32,266 nt of DNA from Flavobacteriaceae bacterium. Its GTDB lineage: Bacteria; Bacteroidota; Bacteroidia; Flavobacteriales; Flavobacteriaceae. Position numbers and translations under genes: made by a program. How positions within the stretch are numbered: the stretch's first letter is position 1; the number at the start of each line of letters is the position of its first letter. The stretch spans positions 1 through 32,266 of the forward strand of contig JAURMQ010000139.1 of the NCBI GenBank assembly GCA_030830625.1, in the 5' to 3' direction. The notes beneath the pieces are model-generated. The model ran no database searches. It saw nothing but the letters and a program-made list of their open reading frames with translations, and was not told the DNA's origin. This document shows, one piece after another, positions 7,990 through 16,482 of the stretch.

Positions 7990-8838
7990 ATGAACGGAGA
8001 AGCATTCAATACATTGATTGATAATTTTGATCCCCATGATGAAGCATTGGCGTCAAAAATGGCTTCGGTGATTGAAAAATATCCCTACTTCCAGTTGCCG
8101 CGTTTTTTTTATACCCAATCCCTTAAAGATCAGAAAAAAGACGATCTAGACAAAGCCCTCAATCAATTGGCTCTTTACACTTACGATAGAGGAAATCTAA
8201 AAAAGAAGTTCGAATCCTTAAGTACTTTTCCCAAAAAAACCAAAGGCTTGGTCAAGAAAACGACAGATACAGCTGTGGACAAAAAATCAAAAGGCACGCT
8301 TTCCCCAAAGGAGGACCATTTCAAAGAAGCTAAAGAAGACATTCCCGTTTTAGAGGGAGTGGAAACGTCTGTTCCTGTAGCCAAAGAAAAAAAGACTGCA
8401 AAAAAAGGAGTCGTCAAAAAAAAGAAGCTTGTTCCTAAAGAAGAAAAGTCCCCAAAAGTCCCTCAAAATAATACTGTTCCAGCCAATTTAAAAATGAGTT
8501 TTACCGATTGGATCGATTTTACTGAACAAAAATTGGGGGAAATTGGGGAGTTTGAAAAAAATCCACCCTCCAACGACAAGTGGTCAATCATAGACCGGTT
8601 TATAGCAACTGAACCTAAAATTTCTCCATTGAATAAAACTGAAATCACCGATTCTGTCGTTAAAGAAGATTTTTATGTTGAGGAACTGATGACCGAAACT
8701 TTGGCCAAACTTTTGGTGAAACAAAAAAAGTATAAAAAAGCCATTAGTGCATACAAGATTTTAAGTTTGAAATATCCAGAAAAAAATGTTTTCTTTGCAG
8801 GGGAAATTCAAAAATTAAAGAAGTTGCAACAACAATAA
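7990..8838 (+). CDS. Hypothetical Lys-rich protein with terminal TPR-like hairpin
   Basis: About 282 residues of a family I recognise only as a conserved flavobacterial neighbour of lptE/secG. The first 75 residues look alpha-helical and TPR-like (IEKYPYFQLPRFFYTQSLK ... LDKALNQLALYTYDR). The middle, roughly 85-165, is a low-complexity Lys/Glu/Val/Pro linker with runs such as KKGVVKKKK. The C terminus returns to a helix pair (LAKLLVKQKKYKKAISAYKILSLKYPEK) that reads as one TPR repeat. No signal peptide or membrane segment is evident, so it is probably cytoplasmic. The track start GTG at 7978 overlaps lptE; ATG at 7990, 5 nt after the lptE stop, fits better. The function is unknown; TPR helices suggest protein binding, possibly at the inner-membrane export machinery encoded around it, which is speculative. 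Confidence 0.8.
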   Translation: MNGEAFNTLIDNFDPHDEALASKMASVIEKYPYFQLPRFFYTQSLKDQKKDDLDKALNQLALYTYDRGNLKKKFESLSTFPKKTKGLVKKTTDTAVDKKSKGTLSPKEDHFKEAKEDIPVLEGVETSVPVAKEKKTAKKGVVKKKKLVPKEEKSPKVPQNNTVPANLKMSFTDWIDFTEQKLGEIGEFEKNPPSNDKWSIIDRFIATEPKISPLNKTEITDSVVKEDFYVEELMTETLAKLLVKQKKYKKAISAYKILSLKYPEKNVFFAGEIQKLKKLQQQ

Positions 8839-8844
8839 AAAGTC

Positions 8845-9201
8845 ATGGGTAGTTTTTCGATCTTCATCGGTTTAATCATTTTTGTGTGTTTTCTACTTGT
8901 ACTGGTAGTAATGGTCCAAAATCCTAAAGGAGGAGGATTGTCCTCATCTTTTGGAGGTGGTGGGCAACAAATGGGAGGTGTTCAAAAAACGTCTGACTTT
9001 TTGGATCGCAGTACATGGCTATTGGCTGGACTGCTATTGATTTTGATTCTACTATCCAATATATCGATAGGGAATAAAAGTGGACGCTCTGATTCTCGTT
9101 TACTTCAAGACAATGCACTTGAGCAAACCATCCCCGAAGAGATCCCTGAAGCCCTCCCCGAAACCCTCCCCGAGCTTCCCCAAGACAATACTCAGGAGTA
9201 A
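8845..9201 (+). CDS. secG: Protein-export membrane protein SecG
   Basis: 118 residues with the SecG layout: transmembrane helix 1 (about 4-23), the conserved loop MVQNPKGGGLSSSFGGGG, and transmembrane helix 2 (about 55-73). SecG associates with SecYE and assists SecA-driven export. A hydrophilic tail of about 40 residues follows the second helix and ends in a Pro/Glu repeat (IPEALPETLPELP), encoded by imperfect repeats of CTCCCCGAA. The gene starts 6 bp after the upstream hypothetical protein and closes the miaB-secG run; the groES control region begins right after its stop. Confidence 0.93.
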   Translation: MGSFSIFIGLIIFVCFLLVLVVMVQNPKGGGLSSSFGGGGQQMGGVQKTSDFLDRSTWLLAGLLLILILLSNISIGNKSGRSDSRLLQDNALEQTIPEEIPEALPETLPELPQDNTQE

Positions 9202-9205
9202 TTTG

Positions 9206-9221
9206 TGTCATGCTGTCAGCA
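9206..9221 (+). promoter_or_regulatory. TGTCA direct repeat with small palindrome upstream of groES
   Basis: Two TGTCA pentamers sit 8 bp apart (9206-9210 and 9214-9218); a third lies at 9244-9248. The second is inside TGCTGTCAGCA (9211-9221), a palindrome with 5-bp arms around a single T. This is not the CIRCE element. It is a candidate activator or repressor site for groESL; the binding protein is unknown. Confidence 0.4.
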
Positions 9222-9227
9222 TTATCA

Positions 9228-9246
9228 ACAAAATGCTACATTTTGT
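9228..9246 (+). promoter_or_regulatory. Inverted repeat (operator-like) upstream of groES
   Basis: ACAAAATG and CATTTTGT form a perfect 8-bp inverted repeat around a CTA spacer. Its right arm overlaps the third TGTCA. It ends 14 bp before the TTGGCA element. It has no T-run in the plus direction beyond the arm, so it reads as a protein site rather than a secG terminator. Confidence 0.5.
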
Positions 9247-9260
9247 CATACTCATTCCTA

Positions 9261-9288
9261 TTGGCATGATTTGTGAAAATTATATTTT
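9261..9288 (+). promoter_or_regulatory. groES promoter region: TTGGCA element and TATATTTT box
   Basis: Two readings are possible. TTGGCATGATTTGTGA has a perfect -24-like TTGGCA but an imperfect -12 half (TGTGA where TTGCA is expected), giving a weak sigma-54-type promoter. Alternatively TTGG (9261-9264) and TATATTTT (9281-9288), 16 bp apart, approximate the Bacteroidota -33/-7 vegetative promoter. Either would start transcription just before groES at 9308. The sequence alone does not decide between them. Confidence 0.5.
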
Positions 9289-9307
9289 AAACTTAAAATA
9301 ATTAAAA

Positions 9308-9586
9308 ATGAGTAAAGTAAATATTCAACCTTTAGCAGACCGAGTTTTGATCGAGCCTGCTGCTGCGGAAACCAAAACATCTTCAGGGATTATCATCCCC
9401 GATTCTGCAAAAGAAAAACCTCAAAAGGGTATCGTGGTCGCTGTTGGCCCAGGAACAAGTGAATTCCCCATTACGGTAAAAATTGGGGATAATGTGCTTT
9501 ATGGTAAATATGCGGGAACCGAACTACAACACGGCGGTTCAGATTACCTTATCATGAGAGAAAGTGATATACTAGCAATTGTTTAA
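9308..9586 (+). CDS. groES: Co-chaperonin GroES (Hsp10)
   Basis: 92 residues, the usual co-chaperonin length. It starts with the family pattern [10 protein letters not shown] (residues 8-17), has the GroEL-contacting mobile loop around 20-36 ([17 protein letters not shown]), and the conserved GKYAGTEL segment. Heptameric GroES caps the GroEL ring during ATP-driven protein folding in the cytoplasm. It lies 18 bp ahead of groEL in the standard bicistron, following an A/T-rich leader. The upstream region has no CIRCE, so HrcA control is not indicated. Confidence 0.98.
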   Translation: MSKVNIQPLADRVLIEPAAAETKTSSGIIIPDSAKEKPQKGIVVAVGPGTSEFPITVKIGDNVLYGKYAGTELQHGGSDYLIMRESDILAIV

Positions 9587-11236
<1,650 letters not shown>

Positions 11237-11253
11237 AAGACACATCATAACCA

Positions 11254-11288
11254 TAAAAAAACCTGCTTTTTCAAGCAGGTTTTTTTTT
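11254..11288 (+). terminator. Rho-independent terminator, bidirectional (groEL / HMA gene)
   Basis: AACCTGCTT and AAGCAGGTT form a GC-containing stem around a TTTC loop, flanked by an A-run on the left and nine Ts on the right. The symmetric A/T tracts allow termination in both directions between the convergent groEL and HMA-protein genes. Confidence 0.92.
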
Positions 11289-11291
11289 GAT

Positions 11292-11633
11292 TTATAGTTC
11301 TTCCCTCACGTATTGACAACACTTGGGTAGTTTGTCGTAATCTTCATCTTTAGATCTTGCCTCTGAGGTATCGTGACCTTTTTCAGCAATGCTCGTATGT
11401 AGGGTCTCCAAAGAGACTTTGTTAGGATCGTAAATCAAATTGATTTGGTTGGAGGGAATGTCCCAGTCCGCAGATTTTACTCCCTTAATGGATAAAGCTG
11501 CTTTTTCAATTCTTTTTTCACAAACTTCACAATTTCCTTTGACAGTAAATTGGGCTTTCGTGATTTTTTTCTGTTTTTCTTGGGCTACCATTCCCAATGG
11601 TAGTGCCAATAAGATGATTAGGATTTTTTTCAT
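11292..11633 (-). CDS. Secreted heavy-metal-associated (HMA) domain protein
   Basis: 113 residues. A signal peptide (about 1-18, ending GMVAQ) exports it to the periplasm. The rest is one HMA ferredoxin-like fold with the metal pair C35/C38 in KGNCEVCEKRIEKA, the glycine-lacking variant of GMTCxxC common in periplasmic Bacteroidota HMA proteins, and DWDIPSNQINLIYDP as the later strands. A second cysteine pair, C105/C106 in LPKCCQY, closes the protein and could be a further ligand. It is the last gene of the minus-strand metal operon and starts 16 bp after the TonB receptor stop, so it likely receives or buffers the metal taken up or sensed there. Cu(I) or a similar thiophilic ion is likely; the exact metal is not readable from sequence. 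Confidence 0.85.
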   Translation of the reverse strand: MKKILIILLALPLGMVAQEKQKKITKAQFTVKGNCEVCEKRIEKAALSIKGVKSADWDIPSNQINLIYDPNKVSLETLHTSIAEKGHDTSEARSKDEDYDKLPKCCQYVREEL

Positions 11634-11649
11634 GATATAATATTTAACG

Positions 11650-13875
11650 TTAAATTTTAAGTCTTAAGCCCGAATATACCATTACTCCAAAAACAGGGGC
11701 ATAAACTTGAGCGGCATCAAAGTCGGCACCAAAAGGATCATTTGATCCAATAATTGGAGCTGATTGTTGGTAATCTCCAATGTTCTCCCCTCCCAAATAT
11801 ACTTCAAATTTTTTAGAAATAACCCAAGTAAGTTGAGAATTCCAAAGGGAAAAGGCAGGGGAGAAACTATTGAGTTCGTCTCGCTGGGTCTGAACCAAGC
11901 GCTGGGTCCCTACATAGTGAAAGGTGATGTCCCATCGCCATTGCCTGGATTTAGGAGATTTTTTAGTCTCTAAACCGAGATTGGCAAAGAAACGATTTTT
12001 GGCCAACAAGGGTTTTTGTAAAAAGGCACTTTTATAGTCGGTTTTTACGTCATAGTTTTTGTATGCTGCCCTAAAATTCAAAAAGTTTCTGTAATCGTAA
12101 TTCAACTCCAGTTGGAAGCTTTTTGCGGCGCTTTTTCCATCGAGATTATAGAAAGAAATCTCACGTTCTATTTCCCAATCCACTACCACTTGCTTTTCAA
12201 AATTCGTAATGTAGTAATCTGCGGAAAGGTTGAATTGATTTGCTGCACCCAGATAAAAAGACTTCGAGACACCCAATCCATAGTTCCATGCCTTTTCTGG
12301 GTTGAGCCCATAAATTTTTCCTCCTGAGGATTGAATATTTATGTTCCTGTTGGTCGCAAATAAGGTCTGATTTTCAGCAAAAATATGGGCCGCTTTTCTT
12401 CCACTTCCGGCAGATAACCTGATTACAAATTTTTCAATAGGAACATACCTCAAATGAATTCGGGGGGTGACGAAGGTTCCGAAATTATTATGGAAATCTA
12501 CTCTTATCCCTCCAATCCAACTGAAATTGTCGTTGTTGTTGTAACTGAACTCAAAATAACCCCCAAGATTGATATCTTTCCGCTTGAAATTGGTCCCATC
12601 CACCCACTCATCATAATCGTCATGACTATAATTCATCCCCAATTTGAACTTATTTAGGGTGTTTCCTATGATGGAGTTGAAAAGTAGATGGGTATAAAAG
12701 CTTTGATGCTCGATGGCATAAGAGCGCAGCCCGAAATAGGAATTTTGATCGTGATTGCTATAGGCGGTTTGAAAACCAAAACTTTGATAAGGAATTTCTG
12801 GGGAAACATAACCCAATTTTAAAGAGGTATCCCACCTCCTTGTGTTGATTTGGCTTCCCCAACTTTGTTTTTCTCCCCTGTCTTTTTCAGGGTTGAAGTC
12901 TTCCATTCCCAAAGTTTTTTCATCATTCATATACTTCCAACTCAAAAAACTAATCCACCCCTTCTCGGAATCAATGTATTGCCAACGGTTCATCAGATTG
13001 ATTTGTTCAGAAACCGGGAGATCCAAAAAACGATCCTTGTTGTTATCGAATTTTTGAGTTCGTTTATTCCCATGAACAAGCAGTCCAGTACTCAAACGGT
13101 CATTAATTTTTCTGTTGAAATGTGTATTCATCTCATACCTCCCATTGGCCGAGGCGAATAAATTAAGGAAAAACGGATCGTCTGTTAAGGGCTTTTTCAA
13201 TTCCGTATTAATTTGTCCAGCGATGCTTTCAAAACCATTGGTAACCGATCCTGCCCCTTTGCTGATCTGAATACTTTCCACCCAAGTTCCTGGAGTAAAA
13301 GACAATCCATACGCCTGCGATGCCCCACGAACCATAGGAATGTTTTCCTCAGAAATCAATAAATACGGACTCGAAAGTCCCAACATCTTTATCTGTTTGG
13401 TACCTGTGAGTGCATCTGCAAAATTGACGTCAATGGCTGGATTGGTTTCAAAGCTTTCAGAAAGGTTACAGCAGGCGGCCTTGAGTAACTCTTCACTGCT
13501 TACCTTCAAAATATTTTGGGTCTCAATAAATGATTTTTGAAGGGGTTTTTTCCGTTGATTTAGAATCACCTCCTTCAATTCATCTTTCGGGCTTTGAACC
13601 ATTTGATGCGAAATAAAGGAAGACTCTATTTTTAAGGTATCGGTTTTAAACCCTAAATAGCTCATTATTAGAATATTTGTGCTTGGAACTCTTTCCAACA
13701 GGAAAAAACCGTTTCGATTTGTAGTTGTACCTACAGTAGTGTTTTGCCAAAAAACGTTGGCACCAACTAAAGGATAAATATTGTTATTGTCTTGGTATTG
13801 TATGAGCCCTTGCAGGGAATCTTGAGAAAAAATCATTCCCCAACACAGGCTCAAAATCAGTGCATATTTTTTCAT
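11650..13875 (-). CDS. TonB-dependent outer-membrane receptor of the metal operon
   Basis: 741 residues from the start I prefer (MKKYALILSLCWG, a signal peptide ending at IFSQ). The track start at 13926 lies inside the preceding small ORF and adds a non-signal-like segment. An N-terminal carboxypeptidase-regulatory-like beta domain (about 20-95; GANVFWQNTTVGTTTNRNGF) precedes the plug (about 105-210; LSSPYLLISEENIPMVRG and GAGSVTNGFESIAGQINTE), then the beta barrel to the C terminus. The plug carries a CC pair in LLKAACCNLSESF. Bacteroidota receptors with this plug travel with HMA proteins, so metal-chelate import is the natural guess, though some may serve other ligands. It lies between the HYC_CC_PP-like remnant (4 bp before it) and the secreted HMA gene. 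Confidence 0.9.
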   Translation of the reverse strand: MKKYALILSLCWGMIFSQDSLQGLIQYQDNNNIYPLVGANVFWQNTTVGTTTNRNGFFLLERVPSTNILIMSYLGFKTDTLKIESSFISHQMVQSPKDELKEVILNQRKKPLQKSFIETQNILKVSSEELLKAACCNLSESFETNPAIDVNFADALTGTKQIKMLGLSSPYLLISEENIPMVRGASQAYGLSFTPGTWVESIQISKGAGSVTNGFESIAGQINTELKKPLTDDPFFLNLFASANGRYEMNTHFNRKINDRLSTGLLVHGNKRTQKFDNNKDRFLDLPVSEQINLMNRWQYIDSEKGWISFLSWKYMNDEKTLGMEDFNPEKDRGEKQSWGSQINTRRWDTSLKLGYVSPEIPYQSFGFQTAYSNHDQNSYFGLRSYAIEHQSFYTHLLFNSIIGNTLNKFKLGMNYSHDDYDEWVDGTNFKRKDINLGGYFEFSYNNNDNFSWIGGIRVDFHNNFGTFVTPRIHLRYVPIEKFVIRLSAGSGRKAAHIFAENQTLFATNRNINIQSSGGKIYGLNPEKAWNYGLGVSKSFYLGAANQFNLSADYYITNFEKQVVVDWEIEREISFYNLDGKSAAKSFQLELNYDYRNFLNFRAAYKNYDVKTDYKSAFLQKPLLAKNRFFANLGLETKKSPKSRQWRWDITFHYVGTQRLVQTQRDELNSFSPAFSLWNSQLTWVISKKFEVYLGGENIGDYQQSAPIIGSNDPFGADFDAAQVYAPVFGVMVYSGLRLKI

Positions 13876-13879
13876 AATT

Positions 13880-13999
13880 TCAGACCCGAACAATTTCGGC
13901 AATCTGCCCCCCACAAAAACGAACATTTAAAGCCAGTCCAAGCTTGAATATAAGAAAAGCAACGAGGAAGAAAACGGCTTTGATGCTCTTAAAATTCAT
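13880..13999 (-). CDS. 39-residue HYC_CC_PP-like small protein, truncated remnant
   Basis: This ORF is too short for the track. It reads MNFKSIKAVFFLVAFLIFKL, then GLALNVRFCGGQIAEIVRV, then TGA. A basic start and a hydrophobic stretch form a signal peptide, followed by NVRFCGG, which resembles the NxHYCGG block after the signal peptide in the Bacteroidota HYC_CC_PP family. Members of that family, as I recall them, are around 100-140 residues with later CC and PP motifs; here the protein stops just after the first motif, and the TonB receptor ATG follows 4 bp later, leaving no room for the rest. It sits 18 bp after the HMA-MauE gene, exactly where the family gene is expected. It may be a deletion remnant or a minimal peptide retained as a translational leader for the receptor. 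Confidence 0.6.
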   Translation of the reverse strand: MNFKSIKAVFFLVAFLIFKLGLALNVRFCGGQIAEIVRV

Positions 14000-14017
14000 A
14001 GTGTAAAATTATGCTTT

Positions 14018-14731
14018 TTATGCCAACTGGTGAAAAAGCATCGTCGAAGCCATTACCAGCATAATCATATTTTCAATCAAGGTAGCTTCGGTCATCGGAA
14101 GTTTTAATGCAGTACCCAAGCAAGCGCAATTGATTTTGGATTTATCGAAAAGACTGTAAATGACCCCTATGGTCGTTATGGATAAAATAATAATGGTAGT
14201 GAGAAGAGCAATGTTGAGCTGCCAACGCAACAATAACATTATTCCTAAAAGTGCTTCCAAAAAAGGATAAATTTTACAGTAAAGAGCGCTTCTTTTCGCC
14301 AAAGGATCGTATTGGGCAAAAGCTTCCGGAAATCCTTTGTAATCTAAGAATTTAAAAAAGCTAAATACCATAAAAAATAAGCCCATGAAATCGTACATGA
14401 ACCCTCCAATGTCAGGTGATTTTTTTTGAAGCAAAAAGGTGGCTGCAATGAGGTAAACGAAAATCAAAAACAAAGGGAAAAGCTGTTTTAATTTGGATGG
14501 CATCTTGACCATTGCATCATTGGATTTCGATTCTACCAATGGAGTGTATTTAGGGGGTAATGCATCGGTTAGTTTTTTCAATGAAAGTCTGCTTTGAACT
14601 TCCAATTCTACATCGCCTGTTGCCAAAGTTATTGAAACGTCCTGTACCTCCTCCAAACTGAATAATTTTTGGGTTACAGAAGAAACGCACCCCTCACAAG
14701 TCATTCCTGAGATTTTGAGATGTTGTTTCAT
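14018..14731 (-). CDS. HMA domain fused to MauE/DoxX-like membrane protein
   Basis: 237 residues. An N-terminal HMA domain has the canonical metal motif GMTCEGC (C12, C15). After a linker, four transmembrane helices follow (about 83-101, 111-130, 153-172, 175-195) in the pattern of MauE/DoxX-type redox-associated membrane proteins. A conserved cytoplasm- or periplasm-facing block SKINCACLGTALKLPMTE (C202, C204) lies before the last hydrophobic segment. MauE proteins support disulfide formation in partner proteins; with an HMA domain attached, a role in moving a thiophilic metal or electrons across the inner membrane is plausible but inferred. It is the first gene of the minus-strand operon with the HYC-like remnant, TonB receptor and secreted HMA protein. 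Confidence 0.85.
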   Translation of the reverse strand: MKQHLKISGMTCEGCVSSVTQKLFSLEEVQDVSITLATGDVELEVQSRLSLKKLTDALPPKYTPLVESKSNDAMVKMPSKLKQLFPLFLIFVYLIAATFLLQKKSPDIGGFMYDFMGLFFMVFSFFKFLDYKGFPEAFAQYDPLAKRSALYCKIYPFLEALLGIMLLLRWQLNIALLTTIIILSITTIGVIYSLFDKSKINCACLGTALKLPMTEATLIENMIMLVMASTMLFHQLA

Positions 14732-14785
14732 TGTTGAAAAGTCGGGTTTTTTTGGTTAATTAAACCTCTTAAATTGGAGTCAAAT

Positions 14786-14808
14786 AAAACATCTAACAAT
14801 GATGTTTT
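14786..14808. promoter_or_regulatory. Operator-like inverted repeat between metal operon and purH
   Basis: AAAACATC and GATGTTTT form a perfect 8-bp inverted repeat separated by TAACAAT. It sits 55 bp from the HMA-MauE ATG and immediately before the purH TACTTTTG box, covering where the purH -33 element would lie. The spacing between arm centres (15 bp) is not a standard one-turn dimer but arms this long are unlikely to be chance. It could control either divergent transcript. Confidence 0.5.
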
Positions 14809-14811
14809 TAA

Positions 14812-14819
14812 TACTTTTG
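14812..14819 (+). promoter_or_regulatory. Putative purH promoter, -7 box
   Basis: TACTTTTG matches TAnnTTTG exactly, but no TTG is found 17-23 bp upstream because the inverted repeat occupies that space. The leader to the purH ATG would be nearly 100 nt, with no hairpin or riboswitch that I can recognise. Confidence 0.35.
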
Positions 14820-14922
14820 TGCACAACAGCATGGTATTTTTTTTTAAAGTTACTAAAAATTAGCTATATAAGATTCGGTTATCAAACTGTCCCAAAACAA
14901 GGTTCATCGTAAAAAAAAATAA

Positions 14923-16446
14923 ATGAGTAAAAAACAAATTTCCTCTGCACTTATCTCTGTTTTTGATAAAACAGGTCTGGCTCCCATCATTCATCAATTG
15001 AATAAACTAGGAGTGACCTTTTATTCGACTGGGGGAACCGAAAAATTCATCCGTGACCTTGGATATGAGGTTGTCGCGGTAGAAGATGTCACAGGCTATC
15101 CCTCTATTCTGGGAGGTAGGGTGAAGACACTCCACCCCAAAATTTTTGGAGGCATTTTGAATCGTAAAGAAATAAAAGAGGATCAATCCGCAATACAACA
15201 ATTTGAAATTCCACAAATTGACTTGGTCATCGTTGATTTGTATCCGTTTGAAGATACTGTAGCTGCAGGTCGAAGCGAACAAGAGATCGTTGAAAAGATC
15301 GATATTGGAGGAATTGCTCTGATTAGAGCCGCTGCCAAAAACTTTAAAGACACCTTTTGTGTTTCTGACCAAAACGATTACCATGACTTTTTGAAAATAC
15401 TCACCGAATCTAAGGGGGCTCCCGATTTAGAACAACGAAAAAGATACTCCGTTAAGGCTTTCCAAACCTCATCACATTATGACACAGCCATTTTTAATTA
15501 TTTTAATACGGAAGAGGAAGTATTGAAGCTTAGCATGAAAAACGCTCAAACCCTTCGATACGGAGAAAATCCCCACCAAAAAGGACAATTTTTTGGACCT
15601 TTATCCGATCTTCTTGAGCAAGTACACGGTAAGGAAATATCCTACAACAATCTTCTTGATATTGACGCAGCAGTGAATCTGATGTTAGAGTTTTACGATG
15701 GTGAAAGTAGTTTTGCTATTCTCAAACATAATAATGCTTGTGGCTTTGCCACCCGTCCCTCTCTTAAAGAAGCCTATATTGATGCCTTGGCTGGAGATCC
15801 GGTATCCGCTTTCGGAGGCGTATTGATTACCAATAAAGGAATTGATTTGGATACAGCGACCGAAATTCACAGTTTGTTCTGTGAGGTCGTCATTGCTCCA
15901 GAATACGATAAAGAAGCTCTGGAACTTTTAAAAGAAAAAAAGAACAGAATAATATTGATTCAAAAAGCAACCCCTCTGCCGATCAAAACATACAGAACCT
16001 GTCTCAACGGAATACTGGTTCAGGACAGAGATTCGAAAACAGATAGTGCAGAAGACCTCCGTTTTGTCACCGACAAAAAACCCCATTCGCAAGAAATCGA
16101 TGACTTGATTTTCGCTTCAAAAATCTGCAAGCACACCAAGTCCAACACCATTGTTCTTGTCAAAAATGGACAATTACTCGCTTCGGGTACCGGACAAACT
16201 TCACGGGTTGACGCACTAAACCATGCGATCGAAAAAGCATTGCATTTTGAATTTGATTTGAAAGGCGCTGCTATGGCAAGTGATGCTTTCTTCCCTTTTC
16301 CCGATTGCGTAGAAATCGCACATAAAGCAGGAGTAACCAATATTTTACAACCTGGAGGATCAATTAAAGATCAACTTTCGATAGATTATTGTAACCAAAA
16401 TAATATATCTATGGTCTTTACCGGAATGCGCCATTTTAAACATTAA
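14923..16446 (+). CDS. purH: Bifunctional AICAR formyltransferase / IMP cyclohydrolase
   Basis: 507 residues; catalyses the last two steps of de novo IMP synthesis (AICAR to FAICAR with 10-formyl-THF, then ring closure). The N-terminal MGS-like cyclohydrolase domain (about 1-150) contains STGGTEKFIRDLGYEV and GGRVKTLHPKIFGG. The transformylase domain follows, with LRYGENPHQ (about 212), KHNNACGFA near 268-276 including the catalytic K/H pair, and GDPVSAFGG. It ends HFKH. The length is slightly under the enterobacterial enzyme, as usual in Bacteroidota. It stands alone, not with other pur genes, just ahead of mreB, which has its own promoter box. Confidence 0.97.
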   Translation: MSKKQISSALISVFDKTGLAPIIHQLNKLGVTFYSTGGTEKFIRDLGYEVVAVEDVTGYPSILGGRVKTLHPKIFGGILNRKEIKEDQSAIQQFEIPQIDLVIVDLYPFEDTVAAGRSEQEIVEKIDIGGIALIRAAAKNFKDTFCVSDQNDYHDFLKILTESKGAPDLEQRKRYSVKAFQTSSHYDTAIFNYFNTEEEVLKLSMKNAQTLRYGENPHQKGQFFGPLSDLLEQVHGKEISYNNLLDIDAAVNLMLEFYDGESSFAILKHNNACGFATRPSLKEAYIDALAGDPVSAFGGVLITNKGIDLDTATEIHSLFCEVVIAPEYDKEALELLKEKKNRIILIQKATPLPIKTYRTCLNGILVQDRDSKTDSAEDLRFVTDKKPHSQEIDDLIFASKICKHTKSNTIVLVKNGQLLASGTGQTSRVDALNHAIEKALHFEFDLKGAAMASDAFFPFPDCVEIAHKAGVTNILQPGGSIKDQLSIDYCNQNNISMVFTGMRHFKH

Positions 16447-16452
16447 TTTTCA

Positions 16453-16460
16453 TAACTTTG
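16453..16460 (+). promoter_or_regulatory. Putative mreB-operon promoter, -7 box
   Basis: TAACTTTG matches TAnnTTTG exactly and would start transcription near 16467, about 16 nt before the mreB ATG. The -33 position has only a TTT. It lies in the 36-bp purH-mreB gap, so the shape operon need not depend on read-through from purH. Confidence 0.5.
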
Positions 16461-16482
16461 GTTACATTTAAACCAACGCATT

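Noticed and set aside
9080-9301. 73-codon plus-strand ORF overlapping the end of secG
   Set aside because: It reads the secG tail repeat out of frame and runs through the groES control elements; the Ser/Pro/Lys repeat product is a frame artefact.
11254-11288. Possible small RNA or attenuator between groEL and the HMA gene
   Set aside because: The hairpin with flanking A and T tracts is fully explained as a bidirectional terminator between convergent genes.
13876-13926. N-terminal extension of the TonB receptor in the ORF track
   Set aside because: The extension reads MFVFVGGRLPKLFGSEI ahead of a complete signal peptide and lies out of frame within the HYC-like ORF; ATG 13875 is the better start.
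14732-14922. Riboswitch or leader peptide upstream of purH
   Set aside because: No purine-riboswitch core, paired stems or short ORF with a plausible leader could be found; only the inverted repeat and the -7 box stand out.
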